From an uncultured Bariatricus sp. (GTDB lineage: Bacteria; Bacillota; Clostridia; Lachnospirales; Lachnospiraceae): DNA of 64,000 bases. Position 1 is the stretch's first letter. Each line of letters begins with the position of its first letter. The notes under the pieces were generated by a model, which was given only the letters and a program-made list of their open reading frames with translations, did not search any database and had not been told where the DNA came from. Made by a program: the position numbers and the translations under genes. Where the stretch lies: contig CAKRCD010000012.1 in the NCBI GenBank assembly GCA_934307065.1, positions 1 to 64,000 of the forward strand, given 5' to 3'. Of this stretch, positions 9,196-18,779 are shown one piece after another.

Positions 9196-10005
9196 ATGGA
9201 CTTTTTGATTTTAATCGGCATGGCGGTTATTTCCGTTTTACTTTGTTTTCTTGGCATAAAAATGATGCGCATTTTTAATGCAGCAGCAGGTGCGATACTT
9301 GGGGCTGGAATTGCGTACACCATATTGGAATTTGTGCAGGTGGATACACGGACAAGGTGGATTATTATTAGTATTTCCGCATTGGTCCTTGCAGTTTTGA
9401 ACGGTGTGGTAAAAAAAGTTGGATGCTTTGTATTCAGCCTGGTGGCAATTACCGGAATGCTCTCTTATGTATTGAATGCATCGTCAAGTGCAGATAATTG
9501 GCTGCTCTATGCAATCAGTGGTGGTGTGGCAATGTTGATTGCACTGTTGGGAATCAAATGGATGAATCCGTTTTATATTGTTTCCAGTGCGTTTGCAGGT
9601 GGAATTGGAATTGGAAGTGTACTTTTGAATCTTCCGCTTCCGGATGTGAGTAACCCGATGCTTTTAAAATTGGCAGCGTATGGTGTTCCTGTACTGATTG
9701 GTTGTGTAGTACAGTTTATCCTGAAATCACGGGAGATTGGCAGAAAAGAAGCAAAACACTCTGCAGAGGTTAAGAAAGAAATTTCTATGGAAGAAGAAGT
9801 GGAAAACGCAAGAGCACTTTTTGATGATGATTTCGGTGACATAGAAGTGGACGATATGAATGTAGAAGATACCGAAGTAGATACTTTAGATGACATTTCA
9901 GAGACAGATACGGAAGATGATGCAGGTATAGATATGGCAGAAGATTTTGAAGATTTTGATATAGAAGTTATTGATGATGCGACAGATATAGATGCGGATA
10001 AATAG
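9196..10005 (+). CDS. Polytopic membrane protein, TMEM198/DUF4203-like, with acidic tail
   Basis: This 269-residue protein has about six to seven membrane helices in the first 185 residues. Small-residue motifs such as FNAAAGAILGAGIAY and SSAFAGGIGIGSV recall the TMEM198/DUF4203 fold. A basic stretch (KSREIGRKEAKH) is followed by about 75 residues that are nearly all Asp, Glu and small residues, predicted disordered and cytoplasmic. Function is unknown. The next gene begins 18 bases downstream, so the two form an operon. The AAAGGGGAAATAGAAG upstream gives an adequate ribosome site. Confidence 0.65.
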   Translation: MDFLILIGMAVISVLLCFLGIKMMRIFNAAAGAILGAGIAYTILEFVQVDTRTRWIIISISALVLAVLNGVVKKVGCFVFSLVAITGMLSYVLNASSSADNWLLYAISGGVAMLIALLGIKWMNPFYIVSSAFAGGIGIGSVLLNLPLPDVSNPMLLKLAAYGVPVLIGCVVQFILKSREIGRKEAKHSAEVKKEISMEEEVENARALFDDDFGDIEVDDMNVEDTEVDTLDDISETDTEDDAGIDMAEDFEDFDIEVIDDATDIDADK

Positions 10006-10023
10006 AAAGGTGTATGATGTAAC

Positions 10024-10857
10024 ATGAAGATAGATATGCACTGTCATGTGAAGGAAGGATCCATAGACAGCAGAATTGCGATAGAAGAATATATTCGCAG
10101 ACTGCAGGAAAAAGGAATCGATGGAATGCTGGTAACCGATCATGATACTTATAACGGATTTCGTTACTGGAAAAATCATATAAAAGGAAAGAAGTATCGT
10201 GATTTTGTCGTTCTGAAAGGAATCGAATATGATACAGTGGATGCAGGACACATTCTGATTATTATGCCGCAAGGTGTGAAAATGAAACTTCTGGAAATGC
10301 GTGGGCTGCGACTGGAGCAACTGATTGATTTTGTGCACCACCATGGTGGAATTTGTGGACCGGCACATCCGTGTGGCGAAAAATATCTCAGTTTTACAAA
10401 TACAAAGTGCTGGCGCAAGACACCGGAACTGTTGGAAAAATTTGATTTTATTGAGACATTTAATGCATGCGAGACAGAGGAATCCAATGCCGGGGCAAAA
10501 TATCTTGCAGAACAGTATGATAAGCCCGGAACTGGTGGGAGTGATGCCCATAAACCGGATTGTGCTGGAATGGCTTACACAGAATTTCCAAAACCGATTA
10601 AGACAGAACTGGATTTAATTATGCAGATTCGTGCAAAAGAAGACATCAAAGCTGAGGGTAGTATTTATACAAAAGTGTCACGGGATAAGCTTGGAAGATA
10701 TAAGAGTCTGTATTCTTATTCATTCTGGGTATATAATAATGCAGGTGCGCTTTGGAAAAAGATGGGACGCAAGCACAAGATGCATGATGAACAGCCAATT
10801 GACCCAATTGACCCAATCGAAATACCATATCTTAAAAAGATTAAGAGAAAACATTAA
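10024..10857 (+). CDS. PHP-domain metal-dependent phosphoesterase
   Basis: The 277-residue protein starts with the PHP motif KIDMHCHVKEGS, followed by GIDGMLVTDHDTYNG, HPCGEK and TGGSDAHKPD. These supply the His and Asp ligands of a trinuclear metal site. The fold covers TrpH/YciV-like nucleotide phosphatases and histidinol-phosphatases; the substrate here is not clear. The C-terminal 60 residues are basic and may contact nucleic acid or membrane. It lies 18 bases after the membrane protein gene and is followed by a terminator. Confidence 0.85.
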   Translation: MKIDMHCHVKEGSIDSRIAIEEYIRRLQEKGIDGMLVTDHDTYNGFRYWKNHIKGKKYRDFVVLKGIEYDTVDAGHILIIMPQGVKMKLLEMRGLRLEQLIDFVHHHGGICGPAHPCGEKYLSFTNTKCWRKTPELLEKFDFIETFNACETEESNAGAKYLAEQYDKPGTGGSDAHKPDCAGMAYTEFPKPIKTELDLIMQIRAKEDIKAEGSIYTKVSRDKLGRYKSLYSYSFWVYNNAGALWKKMGRKHKMHDEQPIDPIDPIEIPYLKKIKRKH

Positions 10858-10879
10858 AACCAAATATATAGGAAATATA

Positions 10880-10908
10880 AAAAGTTCACTGCCGAAGTGA
10901 GCTTTTTT
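10880..10908 (+). terminator. Rho-independent terminator
   Basis: AAAGTTCACT pairs with AGTGAGCTTT around a five-base loop and ends in TTTTTT. Confidence 0.75.
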
Positions 10909-10998
10909 ATTACTTATTTTTCGAAGTAAGTAAATTCTTTTGAATTTCTTCAGACATTTCTTATCGTACACATAATGAGAAAAAAATTCAATAAGTTC

Positions 10999-11026
10999 TT
11001 GCACCAGAAATATAGATGGATATAAT
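10999..11026 (+). promoter_or_regulatory. Promoter for feoAB
   Basis: TTGCAC (10999-11004), 16 bases, perfect TATAAT (11021-11026). Upstream, TTACTTA (10910-10916) and TAAGTAA (10927-10933) form an inverted repeat. I see no classical Fur box. Confidence 0.55.
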
Positions 11027-11053
11027 AAAATGTAGAACAAAGGAGAAAGTGCG

Positions 11054-11287
11054 ATGAACTTAAAAGAAGGTAAAAATAAAGAAACATATATTGTCAAGGC
11101 AATTGACATAGAACGGAATCTGGAACGAAGACTGGAAGCCTTGGGACTTACAGAAGGAAGCAGGATTCTTATTTTGAATAATGATAAAAAGGGAGCACTC
11201 ACGGTTAAATTTCGTGGAACCCGATTTGCGATGGGTCGTAGAATCGCAGAGCATATCCAGGTGGAGGAGGTGTCTGTAAATGAGTAA
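11054..11287 (+). CDS. feoA: Ferrous iron transport protein A
   Basis: This 77-residue SH3-like cytoplasmic protein of the FeoA family has the typical RRLEALGLTEGSRILILNN and a C-terminal GTRFAMGRRIAEHIQVEE. FeoA is thought to regulate the FeoB GTPase-permease. Its stop codon overlaps the start of feoB by eight bases. AAAGGAGAAAGTGCG gives the ribosome site. Confidence 0.92.
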   Translation: MNLKEGKNKETYIVKAIDIERNLERRLEALGLTEGSRILILNNDKKGALTVKFRGTRFAMGRRIAEHIQVEEVSVNE

Positions 11288-13325
11288 AACAGTAAGTGTT
11301 GCATTTATAGGAAATCCAAACTGCGGAAAAACTACGCTGTTTAACGCGTTTACAGGAGCAAACCTGAAGGTGGCAAACTGGCCGGGGGTTACAGTAGAGA
11401 AAAAAGAAGGAAAAACTGTTTATGACGGTCAAGAGTTTAAGCTGATTGATCTTCCCGGAATCTATAGTCTGACTTCGTACACTATGGAAGAAAGAGTTTC
11501 CAGAGAATGCATATTAAGTGATGAAGTAGACGTGATTGTAGATGTGGTTGATGCATCCAGTCTGGAACGAAATCTGTATCTGACTTTACAGTTGATTGAA
11601 CTTGGAAAGCCGGTGGTGCTGGCTCTGAATATGATGGATATTGTGGAAGAACGGGGGATGGAGATTGATTTACACAGACTTCCGGAGATGCTTGGAGTTC
11701 CGACGATTCCGGTATCTGCCCGGAAAAAATCAGGACTTTCCATATTGATGCATGCAGTTGCGCATCATACAGGACTTGAAAAGTCAGATCCACTGATTCA
11801 TCATCATGCAAAGGAGAAACCATCCCATCATCGCCACGATCACCATGCAGAGTATGCTATGGTATATAGTGACGAGATTGAAGATAAAATTGACCAGTTT
11901 TCTGATGCACTACAGGAATCTTATCCGGAATTGGTAAATAAAAGGTGGTATGCTATCAAATATCTGGAGAGAGATGAAGATGTGATGCAGCGTTATCCAA
12001 TTGCGATGAAGAATGAAGAAAGAAGTTATGAGAAAGACATCATTAACCAGAAATATGATTTTATTGAAGAAATAATTGAAGAGACACTGGTAAATAAAGA
12101 GGAAAAAGCAGAGTTTACAGACCGGATTGATAAATATCTGACTCATAGATATCTGGGATTGCCTATTTTCCTTGGAATTATGGCATTGGTGTTTTTCCTG
12201 ACATTTACTATTGGAGATTGGCTGAAGGCATATTTTGAAGTTGGAATCGAGATGATTTCATCAGGAGTCCAGAATCTGCTGGTTTTGATACATACGAATG
12301 AGATTCTTACATCTCTTGTAGTGGATGGAATTATTTCGGGTGTGGGTGGAATCCTTACCTTTTTACCTAATATTTTCATTCTGTTTCTGGCACTGGCTTT
12401 TCTGGAAGACAGTGGGTATATGTCCAGAGTGGCTTTCGTAATGGATGACATTATGAGCAGAATCGGACTTTCGGGAAGAGCTTTCATTCCACTGCTTCTC
12501 GGCTTCGGGTGTTCGGTGCCTGCGGTTATGGCTTCAAGAGCACTGGAAAACAGAAAAGACAGATTAAAGACCATTTTGGTAACACCATTTATGTCATGTA
12601 GTGCCAGATTACCTATTTATGTATTGTTTTCTTCTATGTTCTTCGAAAAACATGCCATGCTGGTCTGCTATTCTATGTATCTGCTTGGAATTGTAGTAGC
12701 GATCGTTTCAGCGTATAGTATATCGAAAGTAGATGGCAGTAAGGCAGAACACAATCTGCTGATTGAACTTCCGGAGTATAAGACTCCAAATGCAAGAACA
12801 ATTGCAATCTATGTATGGGAGAAAGTCAAGGATTATTTGTCTAAGGCGGGAACGGTTATTCTTCTGGCATCCATGATTATGTGGGGAATTCTTAATTTTG
12901 GACCGCAAGGGTACACGACAGACATTTCGCAGAGCTTTGGGGCGGTGCTTGGACATCTGTTTGTTCCTATATTCAGACCAGTAGGACTGGGCTATTGGCA
13001 GATTGTAGTAGCGCTCATTGCGGGGATTGCAGCAAAGGAGGTAGTTGTTTCCAGTTGTAGCGTCTTGTTTGGCATTGCAAATGTGACAGGGGCACATGGC
13101 ATGGCGGCTCTGCAGGCTTCCCTTGCAGGGATTGGGTTCGGACCTCACAATGCGTTGGCACTTATGGTGTTCTGCCTGTTATATGTTCCTTGTACTGCAA
13201 CGATTGCAACCATACGGCGGGAAGTGGGAAGCAGAAGAATTACAGCACTGATGATAGGCTTCCAGCTATTGGTAGCATGGGGAATGAGTTTTCTTATTTA
13301 TCACATTTCGATGGTGTTCCGATAA
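11280..13325 (+). CDS. feoB: Ferrous iron transporter FeoB
   Basis: FeoB imports Fe(II) using a cytosolic G-domain. The 681 residues include G1 GNPNCGKTTLF (11-21), GVTVEKKEG, DLPGIYSLTSYT and NMMD. The membrane part has two Gate-type halves, including GFGCSVPAVMASR and FMSCSARLPIY. Between the G-domain and the helical linker is a His-rich insert (residues 174-191, HHH followed by HHRHDHH), a possible metal-binding loop not found in all FeoBs. It is translationally coupled to feoA and ends at a strong terminator. No feoC is seen. Confidence 0.95.
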   Translation: MSKTVSVAFIGNPNCGKTTLFNAFTGANLKVANWPGVTVEKKEGKTVYDGQEFKLIDLPGIYSLTSYTMEERVSRECILSDEVDVIVDVVDASSLERNLYLTLQLIELGKPVVLALNMMDIVEERGMEIDLHRLPEMLGVPTIPVSARKKSGLSILMHAVAHHTGLEKSDPLIHHHAKEKPSHHRHDHHAEYAMVYSDEIEDKIDQFSDALQESYPELVNKRWYAIKYLERDEDVMQRYPIAMKNEERSYEKDIINQKYDFIEEIIEETLVNKEEKAEFTDRIDKYLTHRYLGLPIFLGIMALVFFLTFTIGDWLKAYFEVGIEMISSGVQNLLVLIHTNEILTSLVVDGIISGVGGILTFLPNIFILFLALAFLEDSGYMSRVAFVMDDIMSRIGLSGRAFIPLLLGFGCSVPAVMASRALENRKDRLKTILVTPFMSCSARLPIYVLFSSMFFEKHAMLVCYSMYLLGIVVAIVSAYSISKVDGSKAEHNLLIELPEYKTPNARTIAIYVWEKVKDYLSKAGTVILLASMIMWGILNFGPQGYTTDISQSFGAVLGHLFVPIFRPVGLGYWQIVVALIAGIAAKEVVVSSCSVLFGIANVTGAHGMAALQASLAGIGFGPHNALALMVFCLLYVPCTATIATIRREVGSRRITALMIGFQLLVAWGMSFLIYHISMVFR

Positions 13326-13369
13326 ATAATGTTTGGATAAATATTTTTATGAATATAGGATTGACATTT

Positions 13370-13407
13370 GAGTAGCCATATCTTAAGATATGGTTACTCG
13401 TCTTTTT
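13370..13407 (+). terminator. Rho-independent terminator after feoB
   Basis: GAGTAGCCATATC (13370-13382) pairs with GATATGGTTACTC (13387-13399) over TTAA, with one G-U pair, then GTCTTTTTG. Confidence 0.9.
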
Positions 13408-13441
13408 GTGTTTTCTTTCCGGAAATGGAGAGAGAATGCGT

Positions 13442-15388
13442 ATGAAATTATTTTCAAAGAAATGGACAGCTGTGATTATCAGTGCTGTCATCCTTGTGTT
13501 GCTCTTTTTATCCAGAAGCAACATAGTATTAGCCGAATCGGCAGAAAATCAGACTTTTGTAACAATGGATAGTGGTTATGTGAAACTAGACCAGAGATTA
13601 GGTGTGCAGCCGGGAGCAGTCCTGGCAGAACTTCAATCTCATGAGCATGACGATTACTATCTGGGAACTCCGTACAACGGGTGGCCGCTTACTCCGGAAA
13701 ATTGTCTGCGTCCGAATGGACAGTATCCGGGAAATGGTGGCATGAATTGTACTGGATTTGTAGCATCGGTACTTCGAAAATGTGGTGCAGATTTGTCGGA
13801 AATTGCATCCTTTGGATATGCAGGAGGAGAAGCCAATGCCTATAACTGGTTTAAGTGGATGCAGAAGAATTCTGTGGAATCTTATCATTTTCAGACCATC
13901 AGCGAACTGCTTGCAAGCGGATATGCCCAGAAAGGGGATGTTATCTTTTTTGATCCTGTTTCGTGGGATATAGAAGGAGCAGACTGCCATATTGGATTTT
14001 TCTGGGGAGACTCTCCGACAGATAATCGGTTCTGGCATTCTTCGATTGGAGCAGGTCGAATCAACGCTATTACAGAACTTATGGGAAAGTGTGAATCTAC
14101 TGTGTATTTATTTAAAAATAACCATACAGGAAATCTTGAGGTGCGTAAGAAGGGACTGGAATCTGATGCAGAGATTATTTCCAGAAACCACCTTTATACA
14201 CTGAAGGGGGCAGAATATACCGTATTCCGGCATGGGACAACGGAAGTGGCTGCAGTGATTGTCACAGATGAAACCGGTTATGGAAAAGCCGATAATCTTC
14301 CGACCGGGACTTATGATATCAGGGAAACAAAAGCACCGGACGGATATGTGCTGAACACAGAAACCGATGTAGTAACGGTGAAGTCCGGGGGAACCGTTGT
14401 TTATGAGTGTACTGATGTGGCAGAAAAGTGGAAGACAGAACTGCTTCTGGAGAAACTGGATGCAGAAACCGGACTTCCGAAAGCCCAGGGAAAGGCCTCT
14501 CTTGCGGGAGCTGAGTTTGTTGTAAGGTTTTATGATGTGCTGTCAGATACGAATCCGGAAGAACAGGGAGCGGAGCCGCTGCGTCAGTGGCATTTTCAGA
14601 CAGATAAAGAAGGAAAGATCAGGTGGCAGAGCGAATATCTGACAGAAGGAGATCCGCTTTACCTGAACGGTGAAGATGTGGTACTGCCTCTGGGCACGAT
14701 TACCATTCAGGAAGAAAAAGCACCGGGAGGATATTTACTTAATTCTGATGTGTTTGTTATTTGCACAGGATATCAGACGGATGAAGCTCCGACAGTGGGG
14801 CAGATACTTGATAAAACTACAGTAGCAGAGCAGGTGGTTCGTGGGAATCTGGAGTTGGTAAAGGTGGCAGGAGACAGTCAGAAGCGGCTTAGTCATGTCC
14901 CGTTTCGCATTACTTCCCAGACCACAGGGGAATCACATATTCTTATGACAGATGCAAATGGAGAAGGAAAAACGGCAGAAAGTGATATCTGGTTTGGAGA
15001 GGGAGAGGCTGAAAAAGGGAAAGGCAGACTGCCTTATGATACGTATATCATTGAAGAACTGGAATGTGAAGTAAATCAGGACTACACCTTGATTCCACCT
15101 TTTGAAGTAGTGGTAGAAAGAAATAACCAGGTAATACATCTTGGAACCTTAACAAACGAAAAGATTCCGGAGGAACCAGAAGAACCAGAAGAACCGGAGA
15201 TACCGGAAGAACCAGAGAAGCCGGAAGAACCGAAAACGCCGGAAGAACCGGAAAAACCGACACCAGTTCCTAATGTTTTTCGTACAGTAAAGACCGGAGA
15301 TTCGAATGGATTGATAGTTCTTATCATATCTTTGATTCTTTCTTGCGTTACTGTTCTAAAATGTGTTAGAATGACACGTAGAAAATAA
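13442..15388 (+). CDS. Secreted NlpC/P60-type peptidase with SpaA repeats and wall-sorting tail
   Basis: The precursor has 648 residues from the ATG at 13442, which suits the GGAGAGAG at 13427 better than the ATG at 13436. A signal peptide (1-31, ending VLA) is followed by an NlpC/P60-like catalytic domain with Cys103 in [22 protein letters not shown] and His183 in [10 protein letters not shown]. Three SpaA/Cna-B prealbumin-like domains follow; two contain the E-box-like [10 protein letters not shown] and [10 protein letters not shown]. Then come a PEEPE-type Pro/Glu stalk, VKTGDS (616-621), a hydrophobic helix and RMTRRK, the layout of a sortase substrate with a non-LPXTG motif. It probably cuts or remodels peptidoglycan while displayed on the wall. 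Confidence 0.8.
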   Translation: MKLFSKKWTAVIISAVILVLLFLSRSNIVLAESAENQTFVTMDSGYVKLDQRLGVQPGAVLAELQSHEHDDYYLGTPYNGWPLTPENCLRPNGQYPGNGGMNCTGFVASVLRKCGADLSEIASFGYAGGEANAYNWFKWMQKNSVESYHFQTISELLASGYAQKGDVIFFDPVSWDIEGADCHIGFFWGDSPTDNRFWHSSIGAGRINAITELMGKCESTVYLFKNNHTGNLEVRKKGLESDAEIISRNHLYTLKGAEYTVFRHGTTEVAAVIVTDETGYGKADNLPTGTYDIRETKAPDGYVLNTETDVVTVKSGGTVVYECTDVAEKWKTELLLEKLDAETGLPKAQGKASLAGAEFVVRFYDVLSDTNPEEQGAEPLRQWHFQTDKEGKIRWQSEYLTEGDPLYLNGEDVVLPLGTITIQEEKAPGGYLLNSDVFVICTGYQTDEAPTVGQILDKTTVAEQVVRGNLELVKVAGDSQKRLSHVPFRITSQTTGESHILMTDANGEGKTAESDIWFGEGEAEKGKGRLPYDTYIIEELECEVNQDYTLIPPFEVVVERNNQVIHLGTLTNEKIPEEPEEPEEPEIPEEPEKPEEPKTPEEPEKPTPVPNVFRTVKTGDSNGLIVLIISLILSCVTVLKCVRMTRRK

Positions 15389-15416
15389 TGATATAAAATT
15401 AGAGGAGGAGCGCAAC

Positions 15417-16691
15417 ATGGGAATGACAATGACGCAGAAGATCTTGGCAGCTCATGCCGGACTGGACTGTGTGACAGAAGGTCAGCTTATTGAGGCGAAA
15501 CTGGATATAGTGATGGCAAATGATATTACCGGTCCTATGGCACTGCCGATTTTCAGACAGATGGCAGATCACGTTTTTGATAAAGATAAAGTAGTATTGG
15601 TACCAGACCATTTCACGCCGAATAAAGACATTAAGTCTGCAGAAAATTCAAAGGCAATCCGTGAATTTGCAAAAGAGCAGGGATTAAAGTGGTATTTTGA
15701 ACAGGGAAAATCCGGTGTGGAACATGCGATTCTGCCGGAAGCAGGAGTAGTTGTCGCTGGAGAATGTATTATCGGAGCAGACTCACATACCTGTACTTAT
15801 GGAGCTTTGGGAGCATTTTCTACCGGAGTAGGAACCACAGATATTGCAACAGGTATGGCAACCGGAGAACTCTGGTTTAAAGTGCCGTCTGCAATGAAGT
15901 TTGTACTGACTGGAAAACCAGGCCCTTATGTAACTGGAAAAGATATTATTTTACATATTATCGGTAAGATTGGTGTAGACGGAGCTCTCTATAAATCTAT
16001 GGAATTTGTGGGAGACGGCATTGCAAACCTTACAATGGATGATCGTTTCACAATGGCAAATATGGCGATTGAGGCAGGAGCAAAGAATGGAATCTTCCCG
16101 GTGGATGAGCAGACAGAAGCATACTTGAAAGAACATTCGGTAAAAGAATATAAGATTTATGAAGCAGATGCAGATGCCAAGTATGATGAAGTAATCGAAA
16201 TTGACCTTTCTGAAGTCCGTCCAACTGTTGCGTTCCCGCATCTTCCGGGTAATGCCAAGACTATTGATGAGATTGAACAGATGGAACCGATTAAGATTGA
16301 TCAGGTTGTGATTGGTTCTTGTACAAACGGACGTATTTCGGATATGAGAAAGGCAGCAGCAATCCTGAAAGGACATACTGTTCATCCAGATGTACGTGTG
16401 ATGGTTGTTCCGGCAACGCAGAAGATTTACAAGGAATGTATTAAAGAAGGACTTGTTGATATCTTTATTGATGCAGGATGTGCAGTCAATACACCAAGCT
16501 GCGGACCTTGCATGGGTGGCCATATGGGTGTTATGGCAGCAGGAGAAAAATGTGTTTCGACAACAAACCGTAACTTTGTAGGAAGAATGGGACATGTAGA
16601 TTCCCTGATTTATCTTGCTTCTCCGGAAGTGGCAGCAGCAAGTGCGATTGCAGGTTATATTGCAAATCCTGAGAAAGTAGGTGGCAGATAA
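15417..16691 (+). CDS. leuC: 3-isopropylmalate dehydratase large subunit (aconitase family)
   Basis: LeuC with LeuD isomerises 2- to 3-isopropylmalate in leucine synthesis. The 424 residues fit the short, archaeal-type LeuC class. The [4Fe-4S] ligands are visible: Cys302 in IGSCTNGR, and Cys362 and Cys365 in [30 protein letters not shown] is also typical. AGGAGGAGCG precedes the ATG. Short LeuC/LeuD pairs can also act on homoaconitate or citramalate-type substrates, and leuA and leuB are absent here, so the exact substrate is inferred. Confidence 0.9.
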   Translation: MGMTMTQKILAAHAGLDCVTEGQLIEAKLDIVMANDITGPMALPIFRQMADHVFDKDKVVLVPDHFTPNKDIKSAENSKAIREFAKEQGLKWYFEQGKSGVEHAILPEAGVVVAGECIIGADSHTCTYGALGAFSTGVGTTDIATGMATGELWFKVPSAMKFVLTGKPGPYVTGKDIILHIIGKIGVDGALYKSMEFVGDGIANLTMDDRFTMANMAIEAGAKNGIFPVDEQTEAYLKEHSVKEYKIYEADADAKYDEVIEIDLSEVRPTVAFPHLPGNAKTIDEIEQMEPIKIDQVVIGSCTNGRISDMRKAAAILKGHTVHPDVRVMVVPATQKIYKECIKEGLVDIFIDAGCAVNTPSCGPCMGGHMGVMAAGEKCVSTTNRNFVGRMGHVDSLIYLASPEVAAASAIAGYIANPEKVGGR

Positions 16692-17182
16692 TGAAAGCAA
16701 AGGGACATGTATTTAAATATGGCGACAATGTGGATACGGATGTAATTATCCCGGCAAGATATCTGAACTCTTTTGATGCACAGGAGCTTGCAACACATGC
16801 GATGGTTGATATTGACCCGGAATTCGCACACAAAGTGCAGCCAGGCGATTTGATCGTTGCAAATAAAAATTTTGGATGTGGTTCTTCCAGAGAACATGCA
16901 CCGCTTTGCCTCAAGACGGCAGGCGTAAGCTGTGTCATTGCAGAGACATTTGCAAGAATTTTCTATAGAAATGCAATTAATATCGGACTTCCGATTATCG
17001 AATGCCCAGAGGCAGCAAGAGGAATTGAAGCCGGTGATGAAGTGGAAGTAGATTTCGATTCCGGTAAAATTTACAATCGTACTAAGGGAACAGAATTCCA
17101 GGGACAGGCTTTTCCAGAATTTATGCAGAAATTAATTGCAGCAGGCGGACTGGTAAATTATACAAACAGTAAAAAGAAATAA
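16691..17182 (+). CDS. leuD: 3-isopropylmalate dehydratase small subunit
   Basis: The 163-residue swivel-domain partner of LeuC has the substrate-loop motif [13 protein letters not shown] and [12 protein letters not shown], both diagnostic of the small subunit. Its start overlaps the leuC stop by one base (TAATG), so the two are translationally coupled. The C-terminal [20 protein letters not shown] is usual for bacterial short LeuD proteins. Confidence 0.93.
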   Translation: MKAKGHVFKYGDNVDTDVIIPARYLNSFDAQELATHAMVDIDPEFAHKVQPGDLIVANKNFGCGSSREHAPLCLKTAGVSCVIAETFARIFYRNAINIGLPIIECPEAARGIEAGDEVEVDFDSGKIYNRTKGTEFQGQAFPEFMQKLIAAGGLVNYTNSKKK

Positions 17183-17201
17183 GACACAGAGGAGTGGGAA
17201 A

Positions 17202-18692
17202 ATGGATTTATTTTATAAGAGTACACGTAATTCAAATACTAAAGTAACTGCTTCTCAGGCAATTCTGAAAGGACTGGCAGTGGACGGGGGTCTGTTTGTA
17301 CCGACACAGATTCCAAAACTTCCGGTATCCCTTCAGGAACTGAAAGATATGAGTTATCAGGAAACAGCATATACTGTGATGAAGGAATTCTTTACCGATT
17401 TCACAGAAGAAGAATTGAAAAACTGCATTGCAAAGGCATATGACAGCAAATTTGATACGGAAGCGATTGCTCCGCTATCCAAAGTGGAAGGCGCGTATTA
17501 TCTGGAGTTATATCATGGTGCTACAATTGCGTTTAAAGATATGGCGCTTTCGATTCTGCCACATTTACTTACTACTTCTGCAAAGAAGAATGGAGTAAAA
17601 AATGACATTGTGATTCTGACGGCAACATCAGGAGATACCGGAAAAGCGGCACTTGCAGGATTTGCCGATGTGGAAGGAATCAAGATTATTGTATTTTATC
17701 CAAAGAACGGAGTCAGCAAAGTACAAGAACTTCAGATGGTAACCCAGAAAGGCGCCAATACATCGGTAGTTGCTGTCCATGGTAATTTTGATAATGCCCA
17801 GAGTGGTGTGAAGGCCATGTTTGAGGACAAGGAACTGGCAAGAGAACTAGAAGAAGCAGGGTATCAGTTCTCTTCTGCAAATTCTATCAATATCGGAAGA
17901 TTGATTCCACAGGTTGTGTATTATGTATATGCTTATGCAAAATTATTGCAGAATGGGGAAATCGCAGAGGGAGAAGAAATTAATGTGGTGGTTCCGACCG
18001 GAAACTTCGGAAATATTCTGGCAGCGTTTTATGCAAAGAATATGGGACTCCCGATTGCCAAATTAATTTGTGCTTCCAACGAAAATAAAGTGCTTTATGA
18101 TTTTTTCCGCACAGGAACTTACGACAAGAACCGTGAATTTATCCTCACAACATCACCGTCCATGGATATTCTGATTTCCAGCAATCTGGAACGACTTATC
18201 TATTTGCTGACCGGTAAGAATGATAAGAAAAATCAGGAGCTGATGAATGAACTGAAAGAAAAAGGTTCTTACACGATTAGTGAAGATATGAAAGCACAAC
18301 TGAAGGATTTCGTGGGTGGATATGCTACAGAGGATGAAGTAAAACAGACCATTCATAATATTTATAAAGAAACCGGATATGTAATGGATACGCATACGGC
18401 AGTTGCTGCAACCGTTTATCAGGCTTATAGAAAAGAAAGCAAAGATGAACATAAGACTGTGATTGCCTCTACAGCAAGCCCGTATAAATTTGCACGCAGC
18501 GTTATGACAGCCATTGATGAGAAGTATAATGCACTAGAAGAATTCCCATTAATTGATGAATTACAGAAGGTATCGGGCATGGCCATTCCGAAAGCCATTG
18601 AAGAAATTCGAAATGCACAGATTCTGCACAATACGGAATGTGATGTAGATAAAATGGAAGATACCGTGAAAATGATTCTGCAAATTCAGTAA
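17202..18692 (+). CDS. thrC: Threonine synthase
   Basis: ThrC converts O-phosphohomoserine to threonine with PLP. The 496-residue length is the class II (longer) form. The N-terminal SQAILKGLAVDGGLFVP, the PLP-binding Lys112 in HGATIAFKDMAL, TATSGDTGKAAL and VVPTGNFGNILAAFYAK are all present. It starts 20 bases after leuD with GAGGAGTGGGAAA as ribosome site, so leuCD-thrC look like one transcript making branched-chain and aspartate-family amino acids. Confidence 0.94.
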   Translation: MDLFYKSTRNSNTKVTASQAILKGLAVDGGLFVPTQIPKLPVSLQELKDMSYQETAYTVMKEFFTDFTEEELKNCIAKAYDSKFDTEAIAPLSKVEGAYYLELYHGATIAFKDMALSILPHLLTTSAKKNGVKNDIVILTATSGDTGKAALAGFADVEGIKIIVFYPKNGVSKVQELQMVTQKGANTSVVAVHGNFDNAQSGVKAMFEDKELARELEEAGYQFSSANSINIGRLIPQVVYYVYAYAKLLQNGEIAEGEEINVVVPTGNFGNILAAFYAKNMGLPIAKLICASNENKVLYDFFRTGTYDKNREFILTTSPSMDILISSNLERLIYLLTGKNDKKNQELMNELKEKGSYTISEDMKAQLKDFVGGYATEDEVKQTIHNIYKETGYVMDTHTAVAATVYQAYRKESKDEHKTVIASTASPYKFARSVMTAIDEKYNALEEFPLIDELQKVSGMAIPKAIEEIRNAQILHNTECDVDKMEDTVKMILQIQ

Positions 18693-18717
18693 TAATGTCG
18701 ACAAAAGTTTAACAATA

Positions 18718-18746
18718 TTGACTTTATCAGTGGAAAATGCGATAAT
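18718..18746 (+). promoter_or_regulatory. Promoter for pckA
   Basis: TTGACT (18718-18723), 17 bases, GATAAT (18741-18746), then ATAGGAGGAAGAG before the ATG at 18780. Confidence 0.6.
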
Positions 18747-18779
18747 GTCTGAAGAGTGAATATATAGGAGGAAGAGATA

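Noticed and set aside
9573..10551. Long minus-strand frames opposite the acidic membrane protein and PHP gene
   Set aside because: Antisense shadows with Ser- or Cys/His/Ile-rich composition and no ribosome sites; the plus-strand genes have clear family motifs or topology.
10910..10933. Fur box upstream of feoA
   Set aside because: The TTACTTA/TAAGTAA inverted repeat does not match the GATAATGATTATCATT pattern and lies about 65 bases above the -35.
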